A stretch of 64,000 nucleotides of DNA from Aureibaculum marinum (GTDB lineage: Bacteria; Bacteroidota; Bacteroidia; Flavobacteriales; Flavobacteriaceae): the NCBI RefSeq assembly GCF_003813905.1, contig NZ_RPFJ01000006.1, positions 186,001-250,000 on the forward strand, in the 5' to 3' direction. The notes below the pieces were generated by a model. It worked only from the letters and a program-made list of their open reading frames with translations, was not told where the DNA came from and made no database searches. Shown piece after piece: positions 51,437 through 60,165 of this stretch (its first letter is position 1; each line of letters starts with the position of its first letter). The translations under genes and the position numbers were made by a program.

Positions 51437-52828
51437 GTGAGTTTAATAAAATCAATTTCAGGAATTAGAGGTACCATTGGAGGAAAAGTAAATGATAACC
51501 TAACACCCGTTGATGCGGTAAAATTTGCAGCTTCTTATGGTAGTTGGTTAATAACAAGAAATAGTAATACTAAAGATTTAACCGTTGTAATTGGTAGAGA
51601 TGCTCGTATTTCAGGTAAAATGATAAGCAGTTTAGTTGCTAACACCCTAGTAGGTATGGGAATTAATGTAATAGATTTAGGCTTATCAACTACCCCAACA
51701 GTAGAAGTTGCTGTTCCTCTTGAAAAAGCCAATGGAGGTATTATATTAACAGCATCTCATAATCCTAAACAATGGAATGCCTTAAAGTTACTAAATGAAA
51801 AAGGAGAGTTTTTAAATGGTGCTGATGGTGCTGAAATATTAGAAATTGCAGAAGCTGATGGATATACTTTTGCCGAAGTTGATAATTTGGGATCTTATAC
51901 CAAACTTCCAGGCTATATGGACAAACACATAGATGAAGTTTTAAAGCTTGAGTTTGTTGATGTTGAAGCTATAAAAAATGCAAATTTTAAAGTTGTTGTT
52001 GATGCTGTAAACTCTACAGGAGGAATTGTTATTCCTAATTTATTGAAAAAGTTAGGCGTAGAGTGTGTGGAATTATATTGTGAACCTAATGGTAATTTTC
52101 CTCACAATCCAGAACCATTAAAAGAACATTTAAAAGATATTTCTGAATTGGTGGTTAAAGAAGAGGCTCATTTAGGTATTGTCGTTGATCCAGATGTAGA
52201 TCGATTGGCACTGGTTTGTGAAGATGGTTCTATGTTTGGAGAGGAATATACATTAGTGGCTTGTGCTGATTATGTGTTGGGTCTAGCTAAAGGTAATACT
52301 GTTTCAAATTTATCTTCGTCAAGGGCATTACGAGATGTAACTGAAAAACATGGCGGGTTATACAAAGCAAGTGCAGTAGGAGAAGTGAATGTAGTAGAAT
52401 TAATGAAAAAAACGGATGCTATTATTGGTGGAGAAGGTAATGGAGGTATTATCTATCCAGCCTCTCATTATGGAAGAGATTCTTTAGTAGGAGTGGCTTT
52501 GTTTTTATCACACTTAGCAAAATCCAATAAGAGTTGTAAAGCATTAAGAGATAGTTATCCAAGTTATTTTATGAGTAAAAATAAAATACAACTTACTCCA
52601 CAGTTAGATGTTGATGGAATTCTAGCTAAAATGGCAGATAAATATATAAACGAAGAGGTAAATACCATTGATGGAGTAAAGATAGATTTTGCTGATGAAT
52701 GGGTGCATTTAAGAAAATCAAATACAGAACCCATTATTAGAATATATACAGAAAGTAATTCTCAAACCAATGCAGATCAACTTGCAAAGAGAATTATGGG
52801 TGAAATAGCATCCATAGCAGGAATTTAA
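51437..52828 (+). CDS. glmM: phosphoglucosamine mutase
   Basis: A 463-aa alpha-D-phosphohexomutase with a GTG start. The phosphoserine loop TASHNPKQWN (about 101-110), metal loop DPDVDRLAL, sugar-binding loop GEGNGGII and phosphate-binding loop RKSNTEPIIRIY are in order. The SISGIRGTIGG opening is typical of the GlmM-like mutases in Bacteroidota. It makes glucosamine-1-P for UDP-GlcNAc, the precursor also used by BshA and for peptidoglycan and LPS. Confidence 0.9.
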   Translation: MSLIKSISGIRGTIGGKVNDNLTPVDAVKFAASYGSWLITRNSNTKDLTVVIGRDARISGKMISSLVANTLVGMGINVIDLGLSTTPTVEVAVPLEKANGGIILTASHNPKQWNALKLLNEKGEFLNGADGAEILEIAEADGYTFAEVDNLGSYTKLPGYMDKHIDEVLKLEFVDVEAIKNANFKVVVDAVNSTGGIVIPNLLKKLGVECVELYCEPNGNFPHNPEPLKEHLKDISELVVKEEAHLGIVVDPDVDRLALVCEDGSMFGEEYTLVACADYVLGLAKGNTVSNLSSSRALRDVTEKHGGLYKASAVGEVNVVELMKKTDAIIGGEGNGGIIYPASHYGRDSLVGVALFLSHLAKSNKSCKALRDSYPSYFMSKNKIQLTPQLDVDGILAKMADKYINEEVNTIDGVKIDFADEWVHLRKSNTEPIIRIYTESNSQTNADQLAKRIMGEIASIAGI

Positions 52829-52877
52829 TCAATTTAATTTTTAGAATAAAAAATAACCAATTCTAATTTGTAGTAAT

Positions 52878-54359
52878 ATGCAACATATATCTTCCTTAGA
52901 ATCTTATTTTAACCAGTTTAGAGAAAATATTATTGGAGTGGACCAATATTTTGAATCTCCGTATGGTAAAAAGAAAGTTATATATACAGATTGGACTGCT
53001 AGTGGAAGATTGTATAGACCCATTGAAGAAAAATTAATAAATGATTTTGGTCCTTTTGTAGCCAATACACATACCGAAACTTCTATCACAGGGTCCGCTA
53101 TGACACATGCTTATCATAAAGCAAGAGAAATTATAAAACAACATGTTAATGCAAAAGATAGTGATTGTTTAATTACTTCTGGAACTGGTATGACAGGAGT
53201 AATTAATAAGTTTCAACGAATTTTAGGATTGCGTGTGCCTGAAAGTATACGAGATTTTACTAATGTTCCTGAAGAGTTAAAACCTATTGTGTTTATAACT
53301 CACATGGAACACCATTCTAACCATACTTCGTGGTTAGAAACTATTGCAGATGTTGTAGTAATTCCATGTGAAGAAACAGGATTGGTTTGTTTTAATAGCT
53401 TTCAAGAGTTACTTGAAAAGTATAAAGACAGAAAAACTAAAATCGCGTCGGTAACAGCATGTTCTAATGTTACTGGAATTAGAACTGATTACCATAGGAT
53501 GGCAAAAATGATTCATGCTTATGACGGTTACTGTTTTGTTGATTTTGCTTGTTCTGCACCTTATGTGTCTATTAATATGCATCCTAAAAATGAAGATGAA
53601 AAATTGGATGCAGTTATGTTTTCTCCACATAAATTTTTAGGAGGTCCAGGAACATCAGGAGTATTAGTTTTTTGTGATAAATTGTATAATAATTCAGTTC
53701 CTGATAACCCAGGAGGTGGTACAGTAAAATATACCAATCCTTGGGGAGATCATAGGTATATTGAGGATATTGAATTAAGAGAAGATGGAGGTACACCAGG
53801 ATTTTTACAAACCATAAAAATTGCTTTAGCTATTCAGTTAAAAGAAAAAATGAGTATTGAAAAAATTCTGGAGAGAGAACATGAGATTAATAAAAAAATA
53901 TTTAAAGAACTTAAGAGTATAGATAATTTACATTTATTAGCAGAAGAACACGAAGATCGATTGGGTGTTTTTTCTTTTTTTATAGATGGGTTACATTATA
54001 ATCTTGGAGTTAAATTATTGAATGATAAATTTGGTATCCAAACTCGTGGAGGTTGTTCTTGTGCGGGAACTTATGGGCATTATTTATTACATATAGATTT
54101 ACAAACATCTGAGCAGTATAAAGAAAAAATTGAAGAAGGTTGTTTAATAGAGCGTCCAGGATGGATTAGAATGTCTATACATCCAACTATTAAAGATGAA
54201 GAGATAGATTATGTTTGCCAAAGTATTAAAGAATTATGTATTAACTTTAATGATTGGAAAAAGGATTATAAATACAATGCAATTTCTAATGAATTTGAAT
54301 TTATAGGAAAAGATATTTTTGAAAAACAATTGGTTGAAAAATGGTTCTCCAATTCCTAA
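52878..54359 (+). CDS. class V aminotransferase / cysteine-desulfurase-like PLP enzyme
   Basis: A 493-aa PLP protein. The Schiff-base Lys is in MFSPHKFLGGPGTSGVL, the cofactor Asp region is VDFACSAPYV, and EHHSNHTSW aligns with the desulfurase His segment. RGGCSCAGTYGH near residue 395 supplies a Cys where SufS/CsdA enzymes have their catalytic Cys loop, though the context differs. The protein is about 90 residues longer than SufS. Real substrate unknown. It is convergent with the LpxL-like gene. Confidence 0.82.
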   Translation: MQHISSLESYFNQFRENIIGVDQYFESPYGKKKVIYTDWTASGRLYRPIEEKLINDFGPFVANTHTETSITGSAMTHAYHKAREIIKQHVNAKDSDCLITSGTGMTGVINKFQRILGLRVPESIRDFTNVPEELKPIVFITHMEHHSNHTSWLETIADVVVIPCEETGLVCFNSFQELLEKYKDRKTKIASVTACSNVTGIRTDYHRMAKMIHAYDGYCFVDFACSAPYVSINMHPKNEDEKLDAVMFSPHKFLGGPGTSGVLVFCDKLYNNSVPDNPGGGTVKYTNPWGDHRYIEDIELREDGGTPGFLQTIKIALAIQLKEKMSIEKILEREHEINKKIFKELKSIDNLHLLAEEHEDRLGVFSFFIDGLHYNLGVKLLNDKFGIQTRGGCSCAGTYGHYLLHIDLQTSEQYKEKIEEGCLIERPGWIRMSIHPTIKDEEIDYVCQSIKELCINFNDWKKDYKYNAISNEFEFIGKDIFEKQLVEKWFSNS

Positions 54360-54362
54360 TAA

Positions 54363-55271
54363 TTAAGCTCTTTTAGTAAGTTTTTTATCTAGTAAATTTT
54401 TACCTCTATGTTTAAACCGTTTGTGTGTCCAAAAATAAAATTCAGGAGCCTCTTTTACTTGCTCTTCAACTTTTCGTAAATAGATATCGGTAATATCATA
54501 ATCTTTAAAAGAACGAGGATTATCAGTAATCATTTCAAAATTAACTTCATAATAGCCACGTTTTACTCTTTTTGTTTTAAAAAATACTACAGCGAAATCA
54601 TTTCGTTTTGCTAATAACTCAGAACCTGTATGTACAGGTAAATTTTCCACACCAAAAAAATGAGACCAATAATACGCTTTATGAACTTTTGGAGATTGGT
54701 CTCCTAAAAAACCGTAAAGAGATAACTTATTTTCTTTTGTGTTTTTAGCTATTACCGAAAAAATATCTTTAGTACTTACTAATGTAGTATTAAAACGACC
54801 TCTAGTTTCTATTATCTTTTTGTCAAAATACTTATTTTTTATTTTTTTGTAAACAGCATACCCATTAAAATTTATGTTTTTGTTTAATAGAAATATCCAT
54901 TCCCAGTTGGCATAGTGTGCCCCCATTAAAATACTACTTCTATGCTGTTTTTCTAGGTTTTTAAAGATATCAATATTTCCAATTTTATACCTTTTTCTTA
55001 GTTGTTTTTCTGAAATTGTAAATAATTTTATAATCTCTACAAATACATCTATAAAATGTCTATGTGATTTTTTAGCAATACGCTTAATTTCTTTATCCGA
55101 TTTTTCAGGAAATGCTAATTTAATATTATTAAAAACTACCTTTTTACGATAGCCAATAACATAATAGAGTAAATAATAAAATATATCTGAAATAAAATGT
55201 AAAACCCTGAAAGGTAAAATGGATAATAGCCAAATAAAAGGATAGACAAGTAAAAAAATTAAAAACTGCAC
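54363..55271 (-). CDS. LpxL/HtrB-like lysophospholipid acyltransferase
   Basis: A 302-aa inner-membrane acyltransferase with an N-terminal TM segment (FLIFLLVYPFIWLLSILPF) and the LpxL/LpxM HX4E-type box in MGAHYANWEWIF. The later DQSPK segment is the family second motif. It should add a secondary acyl chain to lipid A (or a related amino lipid). It is divergent from the rhomboid gene. Confidence 0.88.
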   Translation of the reverse strand: MQFLIFLLVYPFIWLLSILPFRVLHFISDIFYYLLYYVIGYRKKVVFNNIKLAFPEKSDKEIKRIAKKSHRHFIDVFVEIIKLFTISEKQLRKRYKIGNIDIFKNLEKQHRSSILMGAHYANWEWIFLLNKNINFNGYAVYKKIKNKYFDKKIIETRGRFNTTLVSTKDIFSVIAKNTKENKLSLYGFLGDQSPKVHKAYYWSHFFGVENLPVHTGSELLAKRNDFAVVFFKTKRVKRGYYEVNFEMITDNPRSFKDYDITDIYLRKVEEQVKEAPEFYFWTHKRFKHRGKNLLDKKLTKRA

Positions 55272-55315
55272 AACTAATTATTAAGTTAACTAAGGGCAAA
55301 TATCGGTATATAATT

Positions 55316-55323
55316 TTATCTTT
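55316..55323 (+). promoter_or_regulatory. -7 box TATCTTTG of the rhomboid gene
   Basis: A perfect TAnnTTTG, 20 bases before the start at 55344. Confidence 0.6.
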
Positions 55324-55343
55324 GAGCAAATTTTTAAATACAA

Positions 55344-55991
55344 ATGAACCAAGTTGTAATAGGATTGATAATTATAAATGTGCTGGTTTCTCTAAAAGGG
55401 TTTTCAGATCGATTGTTTTTTGAACGTTATAAATTTCAAATTGGTCCAATTTTACAAGGACAACAAATTCGAATGTTAACTTCAGGTTTTTTACATGTAG
55501 ATCAGGCTCATTTGTTTTTTAACATGTTTGCATTATACATTTTCTCAGATTCAGTAATTGATCATTTAGGTGTTTTAAAATTTGTAATTATTTATTTAGG
55601 AAGTTTGTTAGCTGGTAGTACTTTAGCTTTAAGTTTTCATAAAAACCAACCTTATTATAGTGCGGTTGGTGCTTCTGGTGCTGTAATGGGAGTTATTTAT
55701 GCGGGTATTATGCTAAATCCTGATATGAGATTAAGTTTTATATTTTTCCCATTCTTTGCTATACCGGGTTATGTTTTTGGTGTAGGGTACTTACTATATT
55801 CCATATATGGTATGAAAAAACAGTTAGGTAATATTGGGCATAGTGCTCATTTAGGAGGTGCAGTTGGAGGTTTTGTGCTAACATTAGCTTTATATCCAGA
55901 ACTTTTTATGCTAAATAGAACAATCATAATAATTCTTGCGGTTCCTATTATATTGATGTTTGTTTTTAAAGATAAACTTATAAATAAATAA
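55344..55991 (+). CDS. rhomboid family intramembrane serine protease
   Basis: A 215-aa protein of six TM helices. The catalytic dyad is present: Ser in GASGAVMG (about 110-117) and His in HSAHLGGAVGG (about 165-175), with the conserved HLFFNMFALYIF segment of helix 2. The L1 WR motif is replaced by QQIRMLTSGF, a common variation. It cleaves TM substrates; targets unknown. It is monocistronic. Confidence 0.92.
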   Translation: MNQVVIGLIIINVLVSLKGFSDRLFFERYKFQIGPILQGQQIRMLTSGFLHVDQAHLFFNMFALYIFSDSVIDHLGVLKFVIIYLGSLLAGSTLALSFHKNQPYYSAVGASGAVMGVIYAGIMLNPDMRLSFIFFPFFAIPGYVFGVGYLLYSIYGMKKQLGNIGHSAHLGGAVGGFVLTLALYPELFMLNRTIIIILAVPIILMFVFKDKLINK

Positions 55992-56035
55992 ATTGAAAAT
56001 AATTATTTTTTATAGTGGTTATTTCATTTTTTTTC

Positions 56036-56043
56036 TACATTTG
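56036..56043 (+). promoter_or_regulatory. -7 box TACATTTG of the polyamine operon
   Basis: A perfect TAnnTTTG. Transcription from here would give a leader of about 235 bases before speA. Confidence 0.6.
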
Positions 56044-56285
56044 CCGCACTATAAAAAAACTAAGTGATCGGTTTTCCTTTTTTCGATTACAATCTAAGTT
56101 TGAAGAAGCTCGATTGTAATGTACATGGAATGTACAACGAAAAAATTATGGTTTCTTCTTCTTTTATCGGGTTTAATAACCTTAAGTTTATCCGAATAGC
56201 GAAAGGCTATATATATTTACGTGTTTAATTTTTAAAATTGTTTTTGCTAGTATTAAAAATAATTAATATGAATTAACAATTTAAA
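56044..56285 (+). other. structured leader of the polyamine operon with a 26-codon ORF
   Basis: Within the leader are a 9-bp stem ATTACAATC / GATTGTAAT with a 17-base loop, a GTACAT-GGA-ATGTAC hairpin, and ATAGC-GAAAG-GCTAT near 56196-56210. An ORF at 56119-56199 encodes MYMECTTKKLWFLLLLSGL plus ITLSLSE. It may be a leader peptide or the frame may be accidental. A riboregulator responding to polyamine or arginine level is possible; I recognise no known class. Confidence 0.4.
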
Positions 56286-57683
56286 ATGAACACAAAATAT
56301 ATAGATTTAATAGATCAAACATTTGATTTTCCTCAAGAAGAATTTAAAGTAGAAAAAGATCAATTACTTTTTCATGATATTAATTTAATGGCGTTGGTAG
56401 AAAAGTATGGTTCTCCATTAAAGTTTACCTATTTGCCTAAAATATCTGAAAATATACATAGAGCAAAACAGTGGTTTGCAGAAGCCTTTAAAAAACATCA
56501 ATATAAGGGCAAGTATAACTATTGTTATTGTACAAAAAGTTCACATTTTAATTTTATTCTTAATGAAGCATTAAAAAATGATATTCATATAGAAACTTCT
56601 TCAGCTTTTGACATCAATATTGTCGAAAAATTAAAAGAGAACGGTAAAATTAAAGATACAGATTATATTCTTTGTAATGGTTTTAAACGTGAACAATACA
56701 TTTCTAATATTGCTAGACTAATTAATAATGGACACACAAACTGTATTCCAATTATTGATAATTATGAAGAGCTAAGTTTACTTAGTGAAGAAATTAAAGG
56801 CAACTATAAAGTTGGTATTAGAATAGCGTCTGAAGAAGAACCAAAATTTGAATTTTATACCAGTAGATTAGGTATTGGATATAAAAATATTGTTCCTTTT
56901 TATAGAAATCAGATAGCCAACAATGATAAGGTTGAATTAAAAATGCTACACTTTTTTATTAATACAGGTATTAAAGACAATGCATATTATTGGAATGAAT
57001 TATTAAAATGTTTAAAAGTTTATGTAAATCTAAAAAAAATTTGTCCTACTTTAGATAGCCTAAATATTGGAGGAGGTTTTCCTATTAAAAATTCATTAGC
57101 ATTTGATTATGACTATCAATATATGATTGATGAAATTGTAAATCAAATTAATTTGACCTGTCAAGAAGAAGAAGTAGATGTGCCTAACATTTTTACTGAA
57201 TTTGGCAGCTTTACCGTAGGAGAAAGTGGTGGTGCTATTTACAAAGTGTTGTATCAAAAAAAACAAAATGATAGGGAGAATTGGAACATGATAGATTCCT
57301 CTTTTATTACAACATTACCTGACTCTTGGGCGATAAATAAACGATTTGTAATGTTACCTATTAATAGGTGGAATTCAAATTACGAAAGAGTTTTACTTGG
57401 AGGATTAACTTGTGATAGTGATGATTATTACAACTCTGAACAACATATAAATGCTATTTATATGCCATTATTTAAAGAAGATAAACCATTATACATAGGT
57501 TTTTTTAATACAGGAGCTTATCAACAAAGTATCGGAGGTTTTGGTGGATTGCAACATTGTTTAATACCTCAACCCAAACATATTTTAATAGACAAAGATA
57601 ACGATGGAAACATCACAACTAAATTATTTTCACAACAACAAACACATTCAGACTTTTTAAAAATTTTAGGTTATTATGAGTGA
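56286..57683 (+). CDS. speA: biosynthetic arginine decarboxylase (alanine-racemase-fold)
   Basis: A 465-aa PLP decarboxylase of fold type III. The PLP Lys is in YCYCTKSSHFN (about residue 79), the phosphate loop is in LNIGGGFPIKNS, and GLTCDSDDYY holds the C-terminal Cys-Asp substrate motif. It is shorter than E. coli SpeA (658) but usual for Flavobacteriia. An agmatinase gene directly behind it (8-base overlap) supports arginine rather than diaminopimelate as substrate. It begins the route arginine-agmatine-putrescine. Confidence 0.88.
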   Translation: MNTKYIDLIDQTFDFPQEEFKVEKDQLLFHDINLMALVEKYGSPLKFTYLPKISENIHRAKQWFAEAFKKHQYKGKYNYCYCTKSSHFNFILNEALKNDIHIETSSAFDINIVEKLKENGKIKDTDYILCNGFKREQYISNIARLINNGHTNCIPIIDNYEELSLLSEEIKGNYKVGIRIASEEEPKFEFYTSRLGIGYKNIVPFYRNQIANNDKVELKMLHFFINTGIKDNAYYWNELLKCLKVYVNLKKICPTLDSLNIGGGFPIKNSLAFDYDYQYMIDEIVNQINLTCQEEEVDVPNIFTEFGSFTVGESGGAIYKVLYQKKQNDRENWNMIDSSFITTLPDSWAINKRFVMLPINRWNSNYERVLLGGLTCDSDDYYNSEQHINAIYMPLFKEDKPLYIGFFNTGAYQQSIGGFGGLQHCLIPQPKHILIDKDNDGNITTKLFSQQQTHSDFLKILGYYE

Positions 57684-58617
57684 CAAAACGTATGCTGGAA
57701 TTCCACAAGAATATTCAAAGCTAGAAAATTCACAAGTGGTTTTAATTCCTGTTCCTTATGATGGAACAAGTACATGGCAAAAAGGTGCTAACAAGGGGCC
57801 TGAAGCTTTTTTAGAAGCTTCAGAAAACATGGAGCTGTACGATATTGAAACAGATTCTGAAGTTTATAAACAAGGTATATTTTTGGCAGAAACCGTAACG
57901 GAAGATAGCTCTCCAGAAGCAATGGTTGAAGAGGTACACCAAACTGTGAAGAAATACATAAATAAGAAAAAATTTGTTACTATTTTTGGAGGAGAACATT
58001 CTATCTCTATTGGAACAATTAGAGCCTTTAATGAGTGTTTTAATAGTTTAACAGTGTTGCATATTGATGCTCATGCTGATTTAAGACCTGAATATGAGGG
58101 TACTAAATGCAATCATGCGTGTGCAGTATATGAAGCCAGTCAGAATACCAATTTAATTCAAGTTGGAATTCGTAGTATGGATGCTATAGAAAAAACAGTA
58201 ATGGATAATGATAAAACGTTTTTTGCTCATGAAATGGTAACTAACGAATATTGGGTAGAAAATGCTATTGACTTAATGACAGATAATGTTTTTATTACTT
58301 TAGATTTAGATGTTTTTGACCCATCAATACTACCAAGTACTGGTACTCCAGAACCAGGTGGATTATTATGGTATGAAACATTAGATTTTTTAAAACAAGT
58401 CTTTAAGGAAAAAAATGTAGTAGGTTTTGATATTGTAGAGCTTTGTCCAAATGATATTGATAAATCTTCAGATTTTTTAGCAGCCAAACTATATTATAAA
58501 ATGTTAAGTTATAAGTTTGCTGAAAATGATAATGTGGATGATTTTGAAGATATTGATGATGGAATTAATGTATTAAAAAATAATTTTGCTAATTTTAAAG
58601 ATGAAGACGATGTCTAA
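57676..58617 (+). CDS. speB: agmatinase (ureohydrolase)
   Basis: A 313-aa manganese ureohydrolase. The metal sites are in GGEHSISIG, HIDAHADLRPEYEG and LDLDVFDPSILPSTGTPEPGG. The LPSTGTPEPGG pattern is typical of agmatinase rather than arginase. It converts agmatine to putrescine and urea. It overlaps speA at its start and the DHS-like gene at its end, so the three are translationally coupled. Confidence 0.93.
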   Translation: MSDKTYAGIPQEYSKLENSQVVLIPVPYDGTSTWQKGANKGPEAFLEASENMELYDIETDSEVYKQGIFLAETVTEDSSPEAMVEEVHQTVKKYINKKKFVTIFGGEHSISIGTIRAFNECFNSLTVLHIDAHADLRPEYEGTKCNHACAVYEASQNTNLIQVGIRSMDAIEKTVMDNDKTFFAHEMVTNEYWVENAIDLMTDNVFITLDLDVFDPSILPSTGTPEPGGLLWYETLDFLKQVFKEKNVVGFDIVELCPNDIDKSSDFLAAKLYYKMLSYKFAENDNVDDFEDIDDGINVLKNNFANFKDEDDV

Positions 58618-59581
58618 AGGTCCTATTTCAAATTTTATAGAAAAGTATTATTTACACTTTAATTCAGCTACTTTGGTAGATGCCGCTAAAGCGTATAAAG
58701 ATCAATTAAATAGTGGAGCTAAAATGTTGGTGTCTTTAGCTGGTGCCATGAGTACGGCTGAATTGGGTAAAATATTTGCTGAAATAATTCGTCAAGATAA
58801 AGTACAAATAATATCTTGTACAGGAGCAAATCTTGAAGAAGATATTATGAATTTGGTAGCTCATTCTCATTATAAACGTGTTCCTAATTATAGAGATTTA
58901 ACTCCACAAGACGAGTGGAATTTACTTGAAAAAGGACTGAATCGTGTTACTGACACTTGTATACCTGAAGAAGAAGCTTTTAGAAGGTTACAAAAACATA
59001 TTTTTAAAATTTGGAAAGATGCTGAAGATGCTGGAGAACGTTATTTTCCTCATGAATTTATGTATAAAATGTTACTATCAGGCGTATTGGAAGAATATTA
59101 TGAAATTGATTTAAAAGATTCATGGATGTATGCAGCAGCACAGAAAAATTTACCTATAATTTGTCCTGGATGGGAAGACAGTACGATGGGAAATATTTTT
59201 GCATCTTATGTGTTGAAAGGAGAGTTAAAAGCAAGTACAGTAAAAAGTGGTATTGAATATATGACTTTCTTGGCTGATTGGTATACAAATAATTCTCAAA
59301 AAGGAATTGGGTTTTTTCAAATAGGTGGAGGAATAGCTGGTGATTTTCCAATTTGTGTGGTACCAATGCTTTATCAAGATATGGAACGTCCAGAAACTCC
59401 TTTTTGGAGTTATTTTTGTCAAATATCTGACTCTACTACAAGTTATGGTTCGTACTCTGGAGCGGTACCTAATGAAAAAATTACATGGGGTAAGTTAGAT
59501 ATAAATACACCAAAATTTATAATTGAAAGTGATGCTACAATAGTAGCACCTTTAGTATTTGCATATTTGCTAAATATGTAA
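58610..59581 (+). CDS. deoxyhypusine-synthase-like protein lacking the catalytic lysine
   Basis: A 323-aa member of the DHS family; start chosen at ATG 58610 (SKGPISNFIEKYYLHFN), which overlaps the speB stop. A longer frame from TTG 58586 would lie inside speB. NAD-site motifs are present (ISCTGANLEEDI, 68-79). In DHS and homospermidine synthase the nucleophilic Lys is in GGGxxKHH; here the segment is GGGIAGDFP (239-247), so Lys is replaced by Gly and the HH pair by Asp-Phe. The family fold remains (SYSGAVPNEKITWGK), but the aminobutyl-transfer chemistry cannot work as described. A polyamine-related role is inferred from the operon. Confidence 0.85.
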   Translation: MSKGPISNFIEKYYLHFNSATLVDAAKAYKDQLNSGAKMLVSLAGAMSTAELGKIFAEIIRQDKVQIISCTGANLEEDIMNLVAHSHYKRVPNYRDLTPQDEWNLLEKGLNRVTDTCIPEEEAFRRLQKHIFKIWKDAEDAGERYFPHEFMYKMLLSGVLEEYYEIDLKDSWMYAAAQKNLPIICPGWEDSTMGNIFASYVLKGELKASTVKSGIEYMTFLADWYTNNSQKGIGFFQIGGGIAGDFPICVVPMLYQDMERPETPFWSYFCQISDSTTSYGSYSGAVPNEKITWGKLDINTPKFIIESDATIVAPLVFAYLLNM

Positions 59582-59621
59582 TAATATTATCATTTTAAAA
59601 TAAAAACCTTAAATTAAACTA

Positions 59622-59948
59622 ATGAGGAGAGTAATTGTAGATTTTAAGAAGCTAACTGATGATATTTTAAATTTGTTAGTAGAAAAATTTCCTGATGGCT
59701 ATAATGATTCTGATATTGTGGTCTTTAAAAATGCAGCAGGAGAAACAGTTGAAGCTGTAGAAGTTAGAACAGAAGATACTATTTATCTAGTTAAAGTAAG
59801 TTATAGGTTAGAACAATCTATGGAGAATCACATTGATACAAGTGAAGATGATGAAGATGACGATGTTATCATAGCTGATGATGATTCTATAGGAGGAGAA
59901 AATTTAGATTTTGATGCTGAAGATGTTGATGCTGAAGATGACGATTAA
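59622..59948 (+). CDS. small protein with acidic tail, last gene of the polyamine operon
   Basis: A 108-aa protein. The first 68 residues form a compact-looking domain (RRVIVDFKKLTDDILNLLVEKF, VEAVEVRTEDTIYLVKVSYRL). The last 40 residues are nearly all Asp and Glu (net charge strongly negative). Similar sequences in Flavobacteriia carry the label DNA primase in places, which I consider unsupported: no primase motif is visible. It lies 40 bases behind the DHS-like gene. The acidic tail could bind polyamines, metals or a basic partner. Confidence 0.75.
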   Translation: MRRVIVDFKKLTDDILNLLVEKFPDGYNDSDIVVFKNAAGETVEAVEVRTEDTIYLVKVSYRLEQSMENHIDTSEDDEDDDVIIADDDSIGGENLDFDAEDVDAEDDD

Positions 59949-60099
59949 AGTTTGTTCTTTTATCCAATAACTTTTTAAGGAATTAGAAAAGAGAATGTAA
60001 TTGTATTTCGCTTAGTTTTAATTTCAGACTATAAAAGAATTTGTACTGGAATCAATCTAACATGTTTATATTGAGTGTAATATAGTTTATAGGCAGAAG

Positions 60100-60161
60100 T
60101 TAGTGATTTAGTATACTACTCAATTTGTAGGGGTATTTATTTGAATAACTTAAATCACTAA
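60100..60161 (+). repeat. 11-bp inverted repeat just upstream of the VOC gene
   Basis: TTAGTGATTTA (60100-60110) and TAAATCACTAA (60151-60161) are perfect complements separated by 40 bases; the right arm ends 4 bases before the start codon. It could hide the translation start or bind a regulator. Confidence 0.45.
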
Positions 60162-60165
60162 TTAT

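Noticed and set aside
55144-55329. 61-codon minus-strand frame overlapping the LpxL-like gene start
   Set aside because: A shadow frame of the acyltransferase coding region and of the divergent promoter; its hydrophobic look comes from T-rich sequence.
59622-59948. DNA primase as the function of the acidic 108-aa protein
   Set aside because: No TOPRIM, zinc-finger or catalytic-subunit motif is visible; the protein is too short and half of it is an acidic tail.
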